Assembly: GCA_030263595.1 (NCBI GenBank)
Contig: SZPG01000055.1
Location: 1-53,366 of the forward strand
Source of the DNA: Chloroflexi bacterium CFX6
GTDB taxonomy: Bacteria > Chloroflexota > Anaerolineae > Anaerolineales > Villigracilaceae
DNA: 53,366 nucleotides
Direction: 5' to 3'
The position numbers were made by a program, and so were the translations under genes. The notes under the pieces are model-generated. The model made no database searches and was not told the DNA's origin. It saw only the letters and a list, made by a program, of their open reading frames with translations. Shown here one piece after another: positions 39,801-50,626 of this stretch; position 1 is the first letter of the stretch; each line of letters starts with the position of its first letter.

Positions 39801-42086
39801 TCAGGGCAGTTCGTTGACCCTGTCCCTGCCTGGAGGCGAGACCGGGCTGAACGTGGCGAGGAAGTTGATGAACGCCTGAAGGTCATTGCCGCCGTCGAGT
39901 TTCGGGGCGGTCACGGCGCGGAACGTGGTGAAGTTATCGCCCCCGTCGGCGAGGAAGTTGTTCACCGTCACGATGTAGGTCGCGGCAGGATCCAGAGGAA
40001 CACCGTTCAACTTCACGTTCGTGATGGAAACCCCGGTGCAGTTACCGCCCACGATCGTCGTCGCCAGATCGTAAGTAAAGCCCTGCGACACGCCCAGGTG
40101 CAGGAACGGGCGACTCGATCCGGTCGGCTGGCACTGTTGCTGGAGCACCGAAATGATCTGCGCGCCGGTCATCGGGAAGGTCTTCAGCGTGTTGCCGAAC
40201 GGCTGTACCGCAAATCCTTCGCTAAAGGTGACAACGCCATCGCCCTCGCCCGCGGGCGATGAGAGATAGGTCAGGTTGGCGCGCACCCCGCCCGGGTTCA
40301 TGAAAGCGATCTGCGCCCCGTTGGACGAGGTTGACCATAATTGTGCGTCCGCGATCAGGTTGCCCAAATTCGATTCGACGCCGCGATTGTCCTCACCGCT
40401 CGCCCCCCGGTTGATATCGGTGGTGATCGTGCCGATGGGGATGTTGCCGGCGGCGGCAAACAGGGGCTGCCATTTGGCGATCACGGCGGAGATCGCCGGG
40501 TCGGGCAGAAGCGTCGTCCGATCCACGAGGTGGTTCCGGGAGGCGCTCAGGTCGCGGCGGACGTCGTTCGTGCGTCTATCCAGGACGAGCTGCAGTTCCG
40601 ACACGATCCGTCCATACGAGTAGGCGCTTGTGACGATACGGGGCTGACCAGCCGCATCGGGAAGCACACAGTTGTAAGGCAGGTGGGTGTGACCGGTGAT
40701 CAGCGCATCAATCTCGGGGTCGAGGGCATCGTTGATCGCCACGATCGGACCTGAAATTCCGACACAGGCATTGATATCGCCCGGAGGCGGCGTTTGCGAA
40801 CCGCCCTCGTGCAACAACACGACGATGGCGTCAACGCCCTGCGCATTGAGGAACGGAACGAGCGCGTTTGCCGTCTCAGCCTCATCGAGGAAGTCCCAGC
40901 CCTGGATGCCGGACGCGGCGACCAGCGTGTCGGTCGCTTCGAGCGTCATGCCGATAAAGCCGACCTTCACGCCGTCAACCTCCTTGACCCAGTAGGGCGG
41001 CAACGGGGTCTCGCCAGTGACCTCGTTGACGACGTTTGCCGCCAGCCATTGGAAGTCGGCGCCTGCGAACGGTTCACTCGGGAAATAACACCCGTCAACA
41101 GGATGACAACCGCCGTCCTGCATGCGGAGCAGTTCGGTGACGCCCTCGTCGAACTCATGGTTGCCGACGCTCGACACATCGAGCATCATTGCATTAAGCG
41201 ATTCGACCGACGGTTCATCGTGGAACAAACCGGAGAACGCCGGAGAACCGCCGATGAGGTCGCCAGCCGCGACAGTGAGGCTGTGCTCGTTGCCGGCGCG
41301 CAACTCATTGAGTTTGGTCGAAAGATATTCACCGCCGCCGGCCGGCACGCCGTCCACCGTCCCCGCTTCGTTCGGCATCACGTGACCATGGTAGTCGTTG
41401 AACGCCAGCAATTGGAGTTGGACAAGTTGATAGGGGGGATCGAGAAGGGTGCCGCCTCCGAAATCATCCAACACAGCCCCTCGCGCGCCGATGAACCACA
41501 AGCCAATGTAACCGCCCTTGTCGTAGAACCGCCAGGTCGTGACGTCGCGCGAACCGATCAGTTCCCCATTTCGATAAACTTCGACCATACCGTTCGCGAG
41601 CGCCCGCGCGCCGAACACATCGCCGTCCGAGAAAGTGGCGGGGATGTCGTCCCCGTACTTTATCCATCCCTTGGGCCATTCCCAGGTCCATACCTGAACA
41701 GCCTGCATCTTCGCGTCGTAAAGCACCTCGATGACGCCGTCGCCCCAGGTCTTGTTGCTCTGCGCCTTGAGCAGGAGATTTTGTTCGGTGGCTTTGTTGC
41801 TCACTTTGGCAAATGTAACGAATGCCTCCTGGTCCGCTCCAAACGGTTCCTTCCAGTAGATGTCGGAATTCGCGTCGTTGCTCCGCACAAACAACTGGTC
41901 GTTCAAAACGCGATACTTGGACTTGTTGCCGGTCCAATCGCGGCCCAGGGCGCCATTTGCCCGATTGAAATCATCCAGCAGGCTTACCCCCGCCGGGTAA
42001 TCGGTCTGGGCGGACGCCGCCGGAATAGCCGAAAGAAGCAGGGAGGCTATCAATAGAACGGAAAACAAACGGACGATCTTTTTCAT
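39801..42086 (-). CDS. Secreted 5'-nucleotidase/metallophosphatase (UshA family) with LamG-like domain
   Basis: 761 residues. Signal peptide at 1-26 (LFSVLLIASLLLSAIPAASA). Residues about 30-215 form a concanavalin-like/DUF1080-type sandwich. The metallophosphatase follows: LLAFNDYHGHVMP (D-x-H), GDLIGG, SVGNHEFDEG and GHTHLPYN. The 5'-nucleotidase C-terminal domain has NLIADAQLWSTSSNGAQIAF, GGVRANLTYLSS and VNNFLADGGDNFTTF. It probably dephosphorylates extracellular nucleotides. The added N-terminal sandwich domain is not usual for UshA. Confidence 0.9.
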   Translation of the reverse strand: MKKIVRLFSVLLIASLLLSAIPAASAQTDYPAGVSLLDDFNRANGALGRDWTGNKSKYRVLNDQLFVRSNDANSDIYWKEPFGADQEAFVTFAKVSNKATEQNLLLKAQSNKTWGDGVIEVLYDAKMQAVQVWTWEWPKGWIKYGDDIPATFSDGDVFGARALANGMVEVYRNGELIGSRDVTTWRFYDKGGYIGLWFIGARGAVLDDFGGGTLLDPPYQLVQLQLLAFNDYHGHVMPNEAGTVDGVPAGGGEYLSTKLNELRAGNEHSLTVAAGDLIGGSPAFSGLFHDEPSVESLNAMMLDVSSVGNHEFDEGVTELLRMQDGGCHPVDGCYFPSEPFAGADFQWLAANVVNEVTGETPLPPYWVKEVDGVKVGFIGMTLEATDTLVAASGIQGWDFLDEAETANALVPFLNAQGVDAIVVLLHEGGSQTPPPGDINACVGISGPIVAINDALDPEIDALITGHTHLPYNCVLPDAAGQPRIVTSAYSYGRIVSELQLVLDRRTNDVRRDLSASRNHLVDRTTLLPDPAISAVIAKWQPLFAAAGNIPIGTITTDINRGASGEDNRGVESNLGNLIADAQLWSTSSNGAQIAFMNPGGVRANLTYLSSPAGEGDGVVTFSEGFAVQPFGNTLKTFPMTGAQIISVLQQQCQPTGSSRPFLHLGVSQGFTYDLATTIVGGNCTGVSITNVKLNGVPLDPAATYIVTVNNFLADGGDNFTTFRAVTAPKLDGGNDLQAFINFLATFSPVSPPGRDRVNELP

Positions 42087-42244
42087 GAAAATTCTCCTCT
42101 TGAATAGTGGACATACCGACAGGGACAGAAAAAGCGTTCAGATGTCGTTTATATCGCCTCAGCACACCTCCTCTCTTGTGAGCGCGCGCGTTTGAGCCTT
42201 GCAAACGCCTTACAATGTAAATTATACAGAATGAACACGCAAAG

Positions 42245-45200
42245 TCAATTGTGTGTAACTTTTTCGGTCTGGATTCGCCGGGCAGCCTTCGGCATCGAAG
42301 ACAGCGCCTCCAGTAATTTGGATTCCCACTCCTCCCCGAACGAACACCAATACGACGACCTCCCGCCTCGGATTCCCGGACCCAGGTCTGCCAGCCGTTT
42401 CCCATCCTTTTCCTCCGCCGACGCCGGGTACCGCAACACGACCTGTCCATTCTCCCAGCCGACCGCGGACAGCCCCGCCTTCTCCGCGCGCAGTTTGACC
42501 CGCATCTGATAGAACAGATTCTGCACCATCTCAGGCGGATCGCCAAAACGATCCTCGAACTCGGATGCAAGAGCGTCTATCTCGGTCTCATCCCGCAGAT
42601 CTGCAATGCGGCGATACAACCGCAAACGCAGATCCTGATCCGCGATGTACTCCGCAGGGATGCCGACCGCGAGAGGTAGATCCACGTTGACGGGCATGGA
42701 GATGGGCTGTTGGAAAGTGGAAAGTGGACTCTCGAACTTTCTACTTTCCGCTTTCTCCTTGCCGTTGCCCCTTGATGCCTCAATTCTGCGAATTTGCCTC
42801 ACCGCATCCGCCAACAGCCGCGTATACAAATGAAACCCAACTGCCTGAATATGCCCTGATTGACGCGTGCCGAGCAACTCGCCCGCCCCGCGTATCTCAA
42901 GGTCGCGCATGGCGATCGAATAGCCTGCGCCGAGCTGCGTATTCTCCGCAATGACCTCGAGCCGCTGCTGCCCTTCGTGTGTGGGAGTCAACTTTTTGTG
43001 GCGGAAAAAGTATGAGTAGGCGCGCGCAGCCCCACGTCCGACCCTGCCGCGCAGTTGATAGAGTTGGGCAAGCCCGAAGGTGTCGGCGCGATCCACGATG
43101 AGGGTGTTCGCATTCGGGATGTCCAATCCCGATTCGATGATGGTCGTCGAAAGCAGGATGTCCGTCTCGCCCGCGTTGAAACGGTGCATCACGTTCGCCA
43201 GTTGCTGCTCGGGCATCTGTCCGTGACCGATGTCCACAACCGCCTCGGGGACGAGTTGATTGAGATGCGCCTTCATCGCCTCGATGGTCTGCACGCGGTT
43301 ATGCACGAAGAAAACCTGCCCGCCGCGTTCGAGTTCGCGCAGGATCGCCTGGCGGACGAGTTTCGGCGAATACGGACCGACGTGCGTGACGATGGGCAGC
43401 CGCTCTTCGGGCGGCGTGTTGAGGTTCGAGATATCGCGCACGCCCGTCAACGCCATGTACAGCGTGCGCGGGATGGGCGTGGCGGTGAGCGTCAACACAT
43501 CCACCTCGGTGCGTAGTTTCTTGAGATGCTCCTTGTGCGTCACGCCGAAGCGTTGTTCTTCATCAATGACGACCAGTCCCAATTCCTTGAACTGCACGTC
43601 GTTCGAAAGCAGGCGGTGCGTGCCGACCACGATGTCAATCTCGCCCGCCGCAAGTTTGAAGAGGATTTCCGCCTGTTCACGCGGCGTTCTAAACCGCGAA
43701 AGCATTTCCACCGTCACGGGGAACGCGGCGAGACGCTGCAGGAAAGTTTCGTAATGTTGCTGCGCCAGCACCGTTGTCGGAACGAGGATCGCGACCTGCT
43801 TGCCGTCCATCACCGCCTTGAACGCGGCGCGCAATGCCACTTCGGTTTTTCCGTAGCCTACGTCGCCGCATAATAAACGATCCATCGGGCGCGGCGATTC
43901 CATATCGCGTTTGATCTCGGCGAGCGCGCGCTTTTGGTCCTCGGTTTCCACGTAAGGGAACGAATCCTCCAGTTCCTTCTGCCACGGCGTATCGGGCTTG
44001 AACGCGTATCCCTGCGCCACGCTTCGCCGCGCGTACAGATCCAACATCTCCTGCGCGACCTCCAATACAGCCTGCTTGACGCGTCCCTTCTTCTCGTGCC
44101 ACTCCTGCCCGCCCAGGCGATCCAACGCGGGTACCGCGCCCTCCGCGCCCACGTAACGCGTCAACCGGTCCGCTTGATGCACAGGCACGAACAACTGTCC
44201 GCCGCCCTCGTATTCCACCGCTAGAAACTCGCGCAGGTGATTATCCAACTCACGCTGCACCAACCCGCCAAAACGCCCGACGCCGTGATCAATGTGAACG
44301 ACGTGATCGCCCACCTGCAAATCCGCGTAAATGGATTCGGGAGTTTCCGCGATCGGTCGTTGGCGCGTGCGCGGCTGGGGACGCTCCCAGCCGAAGACTT
44401 CGGAATCTGTGATCAGGTGAATGATCTTTGGATGGGAATTGGTAATTGGTAATTGGTCGTCGTGGATCGGAGAATTGGAGGATCGGAGGCTGAGGGTGAA
44501 GCCCTCGGACAACGATGCTTCGACGAATTCGGCCGCAGCCCCTTTTCCCAGTGGGAGAGAGTTGGAGTGGTGGACATCTTGATGTTCGAGCCACAACTCA
44601 TGGAGACGCGGCGATTGACGCGAAACGACGACGACCCGCTCGCCTCTCTCTACGATCGAGGCTAGATACTCGACAAATTGCTTTAGCCTGCCTCCGAACC
44701 TTTCGTCATGCCCAAAACAAGACGCCAGGGAATTTTCCGATCTCTCCTCGTTCGTCGAATACCCCAACTCCACAGACTGTTCATGTAGACTATCATGTAA
44801 TTCCGACCAGGGAATGTATGGCAGCGGGAAATCAGCAGGCAATATCCCCTCGTTAATGCTTTCCTTCCGAAAACGGACCGCCTGTTCCTCCACCTCCGCC
44901 GCCATGCCCTCGATCACGGACAGGTCGTCAACCAGGATCAACGCCTTTTGCGGAAGGTAATCGAGCAGACTCGCGGGCTGACTGTGCAATAACGGAATGT
45001 GGAACTCGGAGTATTCCGTTTCCCGTTCGCCGCGAGCGATATATTCCCGCGCGGGCGTGATGAGGATCGAATCCAGTTTCTCGACCGTCCGCTGCGAGGC
45101 GGGGTCGAACCTGCGGATGGTCTCGATCTCGTCGCCGAAGAAATCCAAACGGACGGGCAGGTTTTCGGCGGGAGTCCAGATGTCCATGATGCCGCCGCGT

Positions 45201-45751
45201 TTCGAGAATTGACCCGGCTCCAGCACGGTGTTGACGCGCTGGTATCCTGTCTCTGCCCAGGTGTGTGCAAGCGCGTCGGGTTGAACGGTTTGATCTACAG
45301 AAAGTTTTTTGCAAGCCCTGAGAAAGTCCCTGCGCGGCAGCGTCCGCGTCATCAACGAACGGACGGAGGTCACCAGGATGGGCGGCGTTTCCGGCTTCTT
45401 CGCAAAGGGAAGATGGTATTCGGAAAGGGCGATCAACGTTTGCAGGCGTTCACGGCGGGTGGCGACCCCCCAAGCGGCTTGCTCGTAGAACAGCGGGTTC
45501 GGCTCCGCAAAATGGTAACGCGGCGACCTGACCCAGAATCCCAATTCATCGAACAGCGCGAGCGCGTGATCGGCGCGGTCCGTGACGAGCAGGATGGGAC
45601 GGCTTGTATCCTCCAGCAACGCGGCGAGTATGGGCAACCGCGCGGAACGAGGCAAGCCAAGGCCGGGGATCTGCCTGCCTGACTTGATTTCATTCAGCAA
45701 ATGCCGGTATTGAGAGAGCGAGCGGATATTTTCGAGAATGATTTGCATCAT
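42245..45751 (-). CDS. mfd: Transcription-repair coupling factor Mfd
   Basis: 1168 residues. The UvrB-like N-terminal module (about 1-330) is followed by the RNA-polymerase-interacting Tudor domain (VGDHVVHIDHGVGRFGGLVQ, YEGGGQLFVPVHQADRLTRY), the RecG-like motor (LCGDVGYGKTEVALRAAFKA Walker A, VIDEEQRFGVTHKEHLK, LTATPIPRTLYMALTGVR) and the TRCF C-terminal domain. It removes RNA polymerase stalled at DNA damage and recruits UvrA. Two in-frame stretches, about 44415-44590 (linker before the Tudor domain) and about 42705-42765 (before the C-terminal domain), are made of the simple repeats seen in intergenic DNA here. Confidence 0.95.
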   Translation of the reverse strand: MMQIILENIRSLSQYRHLLNEIKSGRQIPGLGLPRSARLPILAALLEDTSRPILLVTDRADHALALFDELGFWVRSPRYHFAEPNPLFYEQAAWGVATRRERLQTLIALSEYHLPFAKKPETPPILVTSVRSLMTRTLPRRDFLRACKKLSVDQTVQPDALAHTWAETGYQRVNTVLEPGQFSKRGGIMDIWTPAENLPVRLDFFGDEIETIRRFDPASQRTVEKLDSILITPAREYIARGERETEYSEFHIPLLHSQPASLLDYLPQKALILVDDLSVIEGMAAEVEEQAVRFRKESINEGILPADFPLPYIPWSELHDSLHEQSVELGYSTNEERSENSLASCFGHDERFGGRLKQFVEYLASIVERGERVVVVSRQSPRLHELWLEHQDVHHSNSLPLGKGAAAEFVEASLSEGFTLSLRSSNSPIHDDQLPITNSHPKIIHLITDSEVFGWERPQPRTRQRPIAETPESIYADLQVGDHVVHIDHGVGRFGGLVQRELDNHLREFLAVEYEGGGQLFVPVHQADRLTRYVGAEGAVPALDRLGGQEWHEKKGRVKQAVLEVAQEMLDLYARRSVAQGYAFKPDTPWQKELEDSFPYVETEDQKRALAEIKRDMESPRPMDRLLCGDVGYGKTEVALRAAFKAVMDGKQVAILVPTTVLAQQHYETFLQRLAAFPVTVEMLSRFRTPREQAEILFKLAAGEIDIVVGTHRLLSNDVQFKELGLVVIDEEQRFGVTHKEHLKKLRTEVDVLTLTATPIPRTLYMALTGVRDISNLNTPPEERLPIVTHVGPYSPKLVRQAILRELERGGQVFFVHNRVQTIEAMKAHLNQLVPEAVVDIGHGQMPEQQLANVMHRFNAGETDILLSTTIIESGLDIPNANTLIVDRADTFGLAQLYQLRGRVGRGAARAYSYFFRHKKLTPTHEGQQRLEVIAENTQLGAGYSIAMRDLEIRGAGELLGTRQSGHIQAVGFHLYTRLLADAVRQIRRIEASRGNGKEKAESRKFESPLSTFQQPISMPVNVDLPLAVGIPAEYIADQDLRLRLYRRIADLRDETEIDALASEFEDRFGDPPEMVQNLFYQMRVKLRAEKAGLSAVGWENGQVVLRYPASAEEKDGKRLADLGPGIRGGRSSYWCSFGEEWESKLLEALSSMPKAARRIQTEKVTHN
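42709..42735. repeat. GGAAAGTGGAAAGTGG simple repeat inside mfd
   Basis: TTGGAAAGTGGAAAGTGGAC encodes the STFQQP/SPLSTF stretch of Mfd. The same AAGTGGAAAG sequence fills 49355-49430 after pyrG. Confidence 0.65.
44423..44486. repeat. TTGGTAA and GATCGGAG simple repeats inside mfd
   Basis: AATTGGTAATTGGTAATTGG then GATCGGAGAATTGGAGGATC. The second matches the sequences at 46411-46435, 45772-45795 and 47705-47741, all of which are intergenic. Here it is translated within the Mfd linker. Confidence 0.65.
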
Positions 45752-45791
45752 GTGAAAGCGGGGAATTCAGAGCGGGAGGAGGATCGGAGAA

Positions 45792-46376
45792 TTACTCCTT
45801 GAGTCCTCCGTTGAATTTATTCATGGCGGAGTTCAATCCGTTGGCGACGAATTCCAGCGCGGCGTCCGCGCCGCGGTCGAGGATCTCGGAAAGCAATTTC
45901 AATTCTTCGCGCGAGAAGTCCTGCAGGACGTACGCGGCGGGGTCCATGCGCCCGGGCGGGCGGCCGATGCCGAGCCTCAAGCGCGGGACATCCTTCGTGC
46001 CGAGTTGCTCCAGAACGGACGATAACCCGCGCTGACCGCCCGGTCCGCCCGAGGCGCGGATGCGGATCGTGCCGAAGGGGAGATCGAGGTCGTCGGAGAG
46101 GATCATCACGTTGCTGAGCGGAAGTTTATAGAAGTGGATCAGTCCCTGCACGGATCGGCCGGAGAGGTTCATGTAGGTCTGCGGTTTGGCGAGGATGAGT
46201 TTGCGTTCGTCGTGTCGCGCGTCCATGACGATGGCTTTCGATTGCATTTTCATCCCGCGCGCGTTCAAACGGACGGCGATGCGGTCAACGAGCATGAAGC
46301 CGAAGTTGTGGCGGCTATCGCGGTATTCGCGGCCGGGGTTGCCGAGACCGATGAGGAGGAAGGTGTCAGGTGTCAC
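45792..46376 (-). CDS. pth: Peptidyl-tRNA hydrolase
   Basis: 194 residues from GTG 46376 (VTPDTFLLIGLGNPGREYRD). Family motifs: LIGLGNPGREYRDSRHNFGF (with the catalytic His), KPQTYMNLSGRSVQ, MILSDDLDLPFGTIRIRASG, GGQRGLSSVLEQLG and RLRLGIGRPPGRMDPAAYVL. It recycles peptidyl-tRNA that drops off ribosomes. The long open frame beyond GTG is low-quality sequence without homology, and GTG is the only start giving a normal length. About 40 bp separate it from mfd downstream. Confidence 0.95.
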   Translation of the reverse strand: MTPDTFLLIGLGNPGREYRDSRHNFGFMLVDRIAVRLNARGMKMQSKAIVMDARHDERKLILAKPQTYMNLSGRSVQGLIHFYKLPLSNVMILSDDLDLPFGTIRIRASGGPGGQRGLSSVLEQLGTKDVPRLRLGIGRPPGRMDPAAYVLQDFSREELKLLSEILDRGADAALEFVANGLNSAMNKFNGGLKE

Positions 46377-46432
46377 GCTCGAAGTCCCATGTAAATCGTA
46401 ATTGACGGGCGGGAGAATTGGAGGATCGGAGG

Positions 46433-47038
46433 TTAGTAACGGCGGAAGCGGAGGAGGAGTCCCGCAAAAAGAAACAAGCCGATGATGACCAGCGCGCCGC
46501 GGCCGAGGCTCGCGTACACCGCCGCCCGGTTGATCGCGATGGAGTTCGTCGGAAGCGGGGTCGGGGTGGGACGCGGCGTCAGCGTGGGCGTGGGCGAGGA
46601 GGCAACGAGGAAGGGCGTTGGGAATTGCGCATCGAGTTTGTTCGGGGTCGAGGTGATGACAGGCGTCGGAGTCAAAATAGGCGTATCGTTCTGCACCCGG
46701 AAGGGCACCGCGATCTCCTGGAGCGCGCCGTCGTCCAAAAACACGCGCAGGCGGAGAACGTACTCGCCGTCGCGGATGAGGGTCGTGTCCCAGACGAAGA
46801 GGGGAGAGTCCGCTACCGGCTGGGTGGAGGTCTGGAGGGCGAACCAGGTATCGGTCGGGTTGGAAGCGTAGGAGAAATCCAGTTGGGAGGAGGCGAAACC
46901 CGGAATATCCGTCGTACCGGTGATGGTCGCCTCGCCGCTCAGGACGTCGCCCGGCCTGGGGAATGTGATCGCAGCCTGCGGGGCGTCCTGCGCGGCGACG
47001 AGAAGCAATGCGAGGAGTGGGAGAAGTCGTGCGTTCAT
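46433..47038 (-). CDS. Signal-peptide and C-terminally anchored Ig-like protein
   Basis: 201 residues from ATG 47038. Signal peptide MNARLLPLLALLLVAAQDAP. A beta-sandwich domain (ITFPRPGDVLSGEATITGTT, FASSQLDFSYASNPTDTWFA, LIRDGEYVLRLRVFLDDG) is followed by a Thr/Pro linker (about 125-170) and a C-terminal TM helix plus RFRRY (GALVIIGLFLFAGLLLRFRR). Probably a surface protein anchored at both the wall and the membrane. Function unknown. Adjacent to pth but separated by GATCGGAGG repeats. Confidence 0.7.
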   Translation of the reverse strand: MNARLLPLLALLLVAAQDAPQAAITFPRPGDVLSGEATITGTTDIPGFASSQLDFSYASNPTDTWFALQTSTQPVADSPLFVWDTTLIRDGEYVLRLRVFLDDGALQEIAVPFRVQNDTPILTPTPVITSTPNKLDAQFPTPFLVASSPTPTLTPRPTPTPLPTNSIAINRAAVYASLGRGALVIIGLFLFAGLLLRFRRY

Positions 47039-47152
47039 GAAATTGACGGATAAGTCTAACATGAAGCAAAGGGACGGTCAAATTTGCGACGCCATTCTCC
47101 TGCAATTTGAATTATGGTAAACTGTGAGCGACATTACACAGGAGAACACGAC

Positions 47153-47527
47153 ATGGCAAAATCCCGTTCTGAACAGATGGTGGAACGTTTGCGAAGCATG
47201 CAAGCCGCCGCGCCCGACATCGAGGCATCGGCGGTCGTTTCTGTGGACGGACTGATCATGGCATCCGCCCTGCAGCAGGGAGTGGAGGAAGACCGCGTAT
47301 CGGCGATGTCCGCCGCGATGCTTTCGCTTGGGGAGCGCATTTCGAACGAACTGGGACGCGCCGGGCTCGAACAGGTGTATATCAAGGGCGATCGGGGTTC
47401 CATCGTGTTGACCTCCGTCGGCGAGGAGGCGGTTTTGACCGCGTTGGCGCGTCAGGACGCCAAACTGGGTATGATCTTCCTCGAGATGCGGCGCGCCGCC
47501 GAGGATCTGACGAAACTGGTCGGATGA
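47153..47527 (+). CDS. Roadblock/LC7 domain protein
   Basis: 124 residues: SEQMVERLRSMQAAAPDIEA, SAVVSVDGLIMASALQQGVE, MSAAMLSLGERISNELGRAG and GSIVLTSVGEEAVLTALAR. This is a single Roadblock/LC7 (MglB-like) domain; such proteins usually regulate small GTPases. No GTPase gene is next to it here. AGGAGAACACGAC precedes ATG 47153. A terminator-like hairpin follows. Confidence 0.85.
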   Translation: MAKSRSEQMVERLRSMQAAAPDIEASAVVSVDGLIMASALQQGVEEDRVSAMSAAMLSLGERISNELGRAGLEQVYIKGDRGSIVLTSVGEEAVLTALARQDAKLGMIFLEMRRAAEDLTKLVG

Positions 47528-47571
47528 AACCGATACGAGACGCGGAACTTTCACAGCAGGAAATCCCCGAT

Positions 47572-47604
47572 GGGGAGGGCTTCAGCGCCCTCCCCGTCGC
47601 TTTT
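47572..47604 (+). terminator. Intrinsic terminator after the Roadblock gene
   Basis: GGGGAGGGC and GCCCTCCCC form a 9-bp stem with loop TTCAGC, followed by GTCGCTTTT. Confidence 0.75.
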
Positions 47605-47639
47605 AAGGCTGGGGCATTCGTACCGCGACATTTATGTGA

Positions 47640-49430
<1,791 letters not shown>

Positions 49431-49462
49431 CGGCAAGTTGTTTGCGGTGCTATAATCGCGAC

Positions 49463-49780
49463 ACTGATCGCCGATTACCAACCACTGACGCCTGACGACC
49501 AACGACTAACGACTAACGACTAACGACCAACGACTAACGACCAACGACTGACGACTAACGACCAACGACTAACGACCAACCACTGCCTAACGACCAACGA
49601 CTGACGACTAACGACCAACGACTAACGACCAACCACTGCCGCCTGACGACCAACAACTGACGACTAACGACCAACGACCAACGCCTGACGACTGACGACT
49701 AACGACCAACGACTAACGACCAACCACTGACGCCTGACGGCCAACGACTAACGACCAACGACTGACGACTGACGACTGAA
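49463..49780 (+). repeat. CGACCAACGACTAACGA minisatellite
   Basis: About 300 bp of interleaved 8- to 10-bp units: ACGACTAACGACCAACGACT, ACGACTGACGACTAACGACC and CACTGCCGCCTGACGACCAA. The array ends 1-2 bp before the start codon of the nuclease gene, so it forms its entire 5' leader. It is neither a CRISPR array nor a coding repeat. Confidence 0.9.
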
Positions 49781-50551
49781 ATGCACCTCTCCCAATCCTC
49801 CCTGCAAGATTATGTGGACTGCGCGCGACGATTCCAATTGCGTTATCTGGAACGGCTGTCGTACCCTGCCATCGAGTCCGAGCCTGCGCTGGAGAATGAA
49901 AAACATCAGCAGGAGGGAGAATATTTCCATCGGTTGGTGCAGAAGCTGGCGAATACACCTAACCTGCAGAGGTGGTGGGAGAATTTTCTTAGTTCACCAG
50001 ACCTGTTAGGTCTTAAAGACCTAACAGGTCTATACGCGGAAGCCACCCTCTCCGCGCCACTGGGCAATTATCGTCTCGTTGCCAAGTACGACCTCATCGC
50101 CGTCGAGGGCGACAAAGCCGCCATCTACGACTGGAAGACCCACCGCAAACGTCCGCGTAACGAATGGTTATCTTCGAGGATGCAGACGCGCGTATATCGC
50201 GCATTGCTCGTCCGCGCGGGGGCGCATCTCAACAATGGAAGATCCTTTGACCCCGAACAGATCGAGATGATCTACTGGTTCGCGGAGTACCCGAACGACC
50301 CTGCCCGATTCACTTACACGTCCGCGCAATACAAACGGGATTGGGACTTGCTGACGAAACTCTCCGACGAAATTGCATCCGCTTCAAACTACCCGCTCAC
50401 TGACGACCGGACGAAGTGCCTTTACTGCCCCTACAGATCGTACTGCGACCGCGGCGTCCGCGCGGGGGATGTTGGAGATGCCGAATCCGAGATGGAAGCG
50501 GAGGCATTGTTCGACGTCAACTTCGAGCAGATCGGGGAGATCGAGTTCTAA
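49781..50551 (+). CDS. PD-(D/E)XK nuclease with Cys cluster (AddB/Cas4-like)
   Basis: 256 residues. Motifs of the RecB/Cas4 branch: an N-terminal Cys in QDYVDCARRFQLRYLERL, His in EGEYFHRLVQKLA, Asp in YRLVAKYDLIAVEG, D-x-K in AAIYDWKTHRKRPR, Q-x3-Y in RMQTRVYRALLVR, and a C-terminal triad CLYCPYRSYC, giving four Cys for an iron-sulfur cluster. A 33-bp palindrome at 49999-50031 encodes 11 extra residues near position 75-85. The function is probably DNA end processing; it stands alone, with no helicase next to it. No ribosome site is visible, only minisatellite. Confidence 0.85.
   Translation: MHLSQSSLQDYVDCARRFQLRYLERLSYPAIESEPALENEKHQQEGEYFHRLVQKLANTPNLQRWWENFLSSPDLLGLKDLTGLYAEATLSAPLGNYRLVAKYDLIAVEGDKAAIYDWKTHRKRPRNEWLSSRMQTRVYRALLVRAGAHLNNGRSFDPEQIEMIYWFAEYPNDPARFTYTSAQYKRDWDLLTKLSDEIASASNYPLTDDRTKCLYCPYRSYCDRGVRAGDVGDAESEMEAEALFDVNFEQIGEIEF
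49999..50031. repeat. Perfect 33-bp palindrome inside the nuclease gene
   Basis: AGACCTGTTAGGTCTT, one A, then AAGACCTAACAGGTCT. It is in frame and encodes PDLLGLKDLTGL. It has the same AGACCT...AGGTCT form as 23379-23416. Confidence 0.85.
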
Positions 50552-50552
50552 C

Positions 50553-50625
50553 CCCGTCATTGCAAGGGCCGGCGGTCGAGTAGTGTTCGTTGCGTATCGA
50601 GACCCAACCCTCCCAATGACGGGAT
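50553..50625. repeat. GTCATTGCAAGG inverted-repeat element
   Basis: CCCCGTCATTGCAAGGG and CTCCCAATGACGGGA are inverted ends around about 45 bp. It fills the gap between the convergent nuclease and phosphodiester glycosidase genes and probably acts as their terminator. Confidence 0.65.
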
Positions 50626-50626
50626 G

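Noticed and set aside
40794..42056. Long open frame on the plus strand opposite the UshA-type gene
   Set aside because: Same reason: mirror of a clearly coding minus-strand gene, without motifs or a ribosome site.
45792..47105. Long fusion of pth with an upstream Arg/Pro-rich segment
   Set aside because: The extra 240 residues are the out-of-frame shadow of the adjacent Ig-like gene. Pth of normal length starts at GTG 46376.
49463..49780. CRISPR array candidate
   Set aside because: Units are 8-10 bp, interleaved and without unique spacers, and there is no cas gene nearby. It is a minisatellite.
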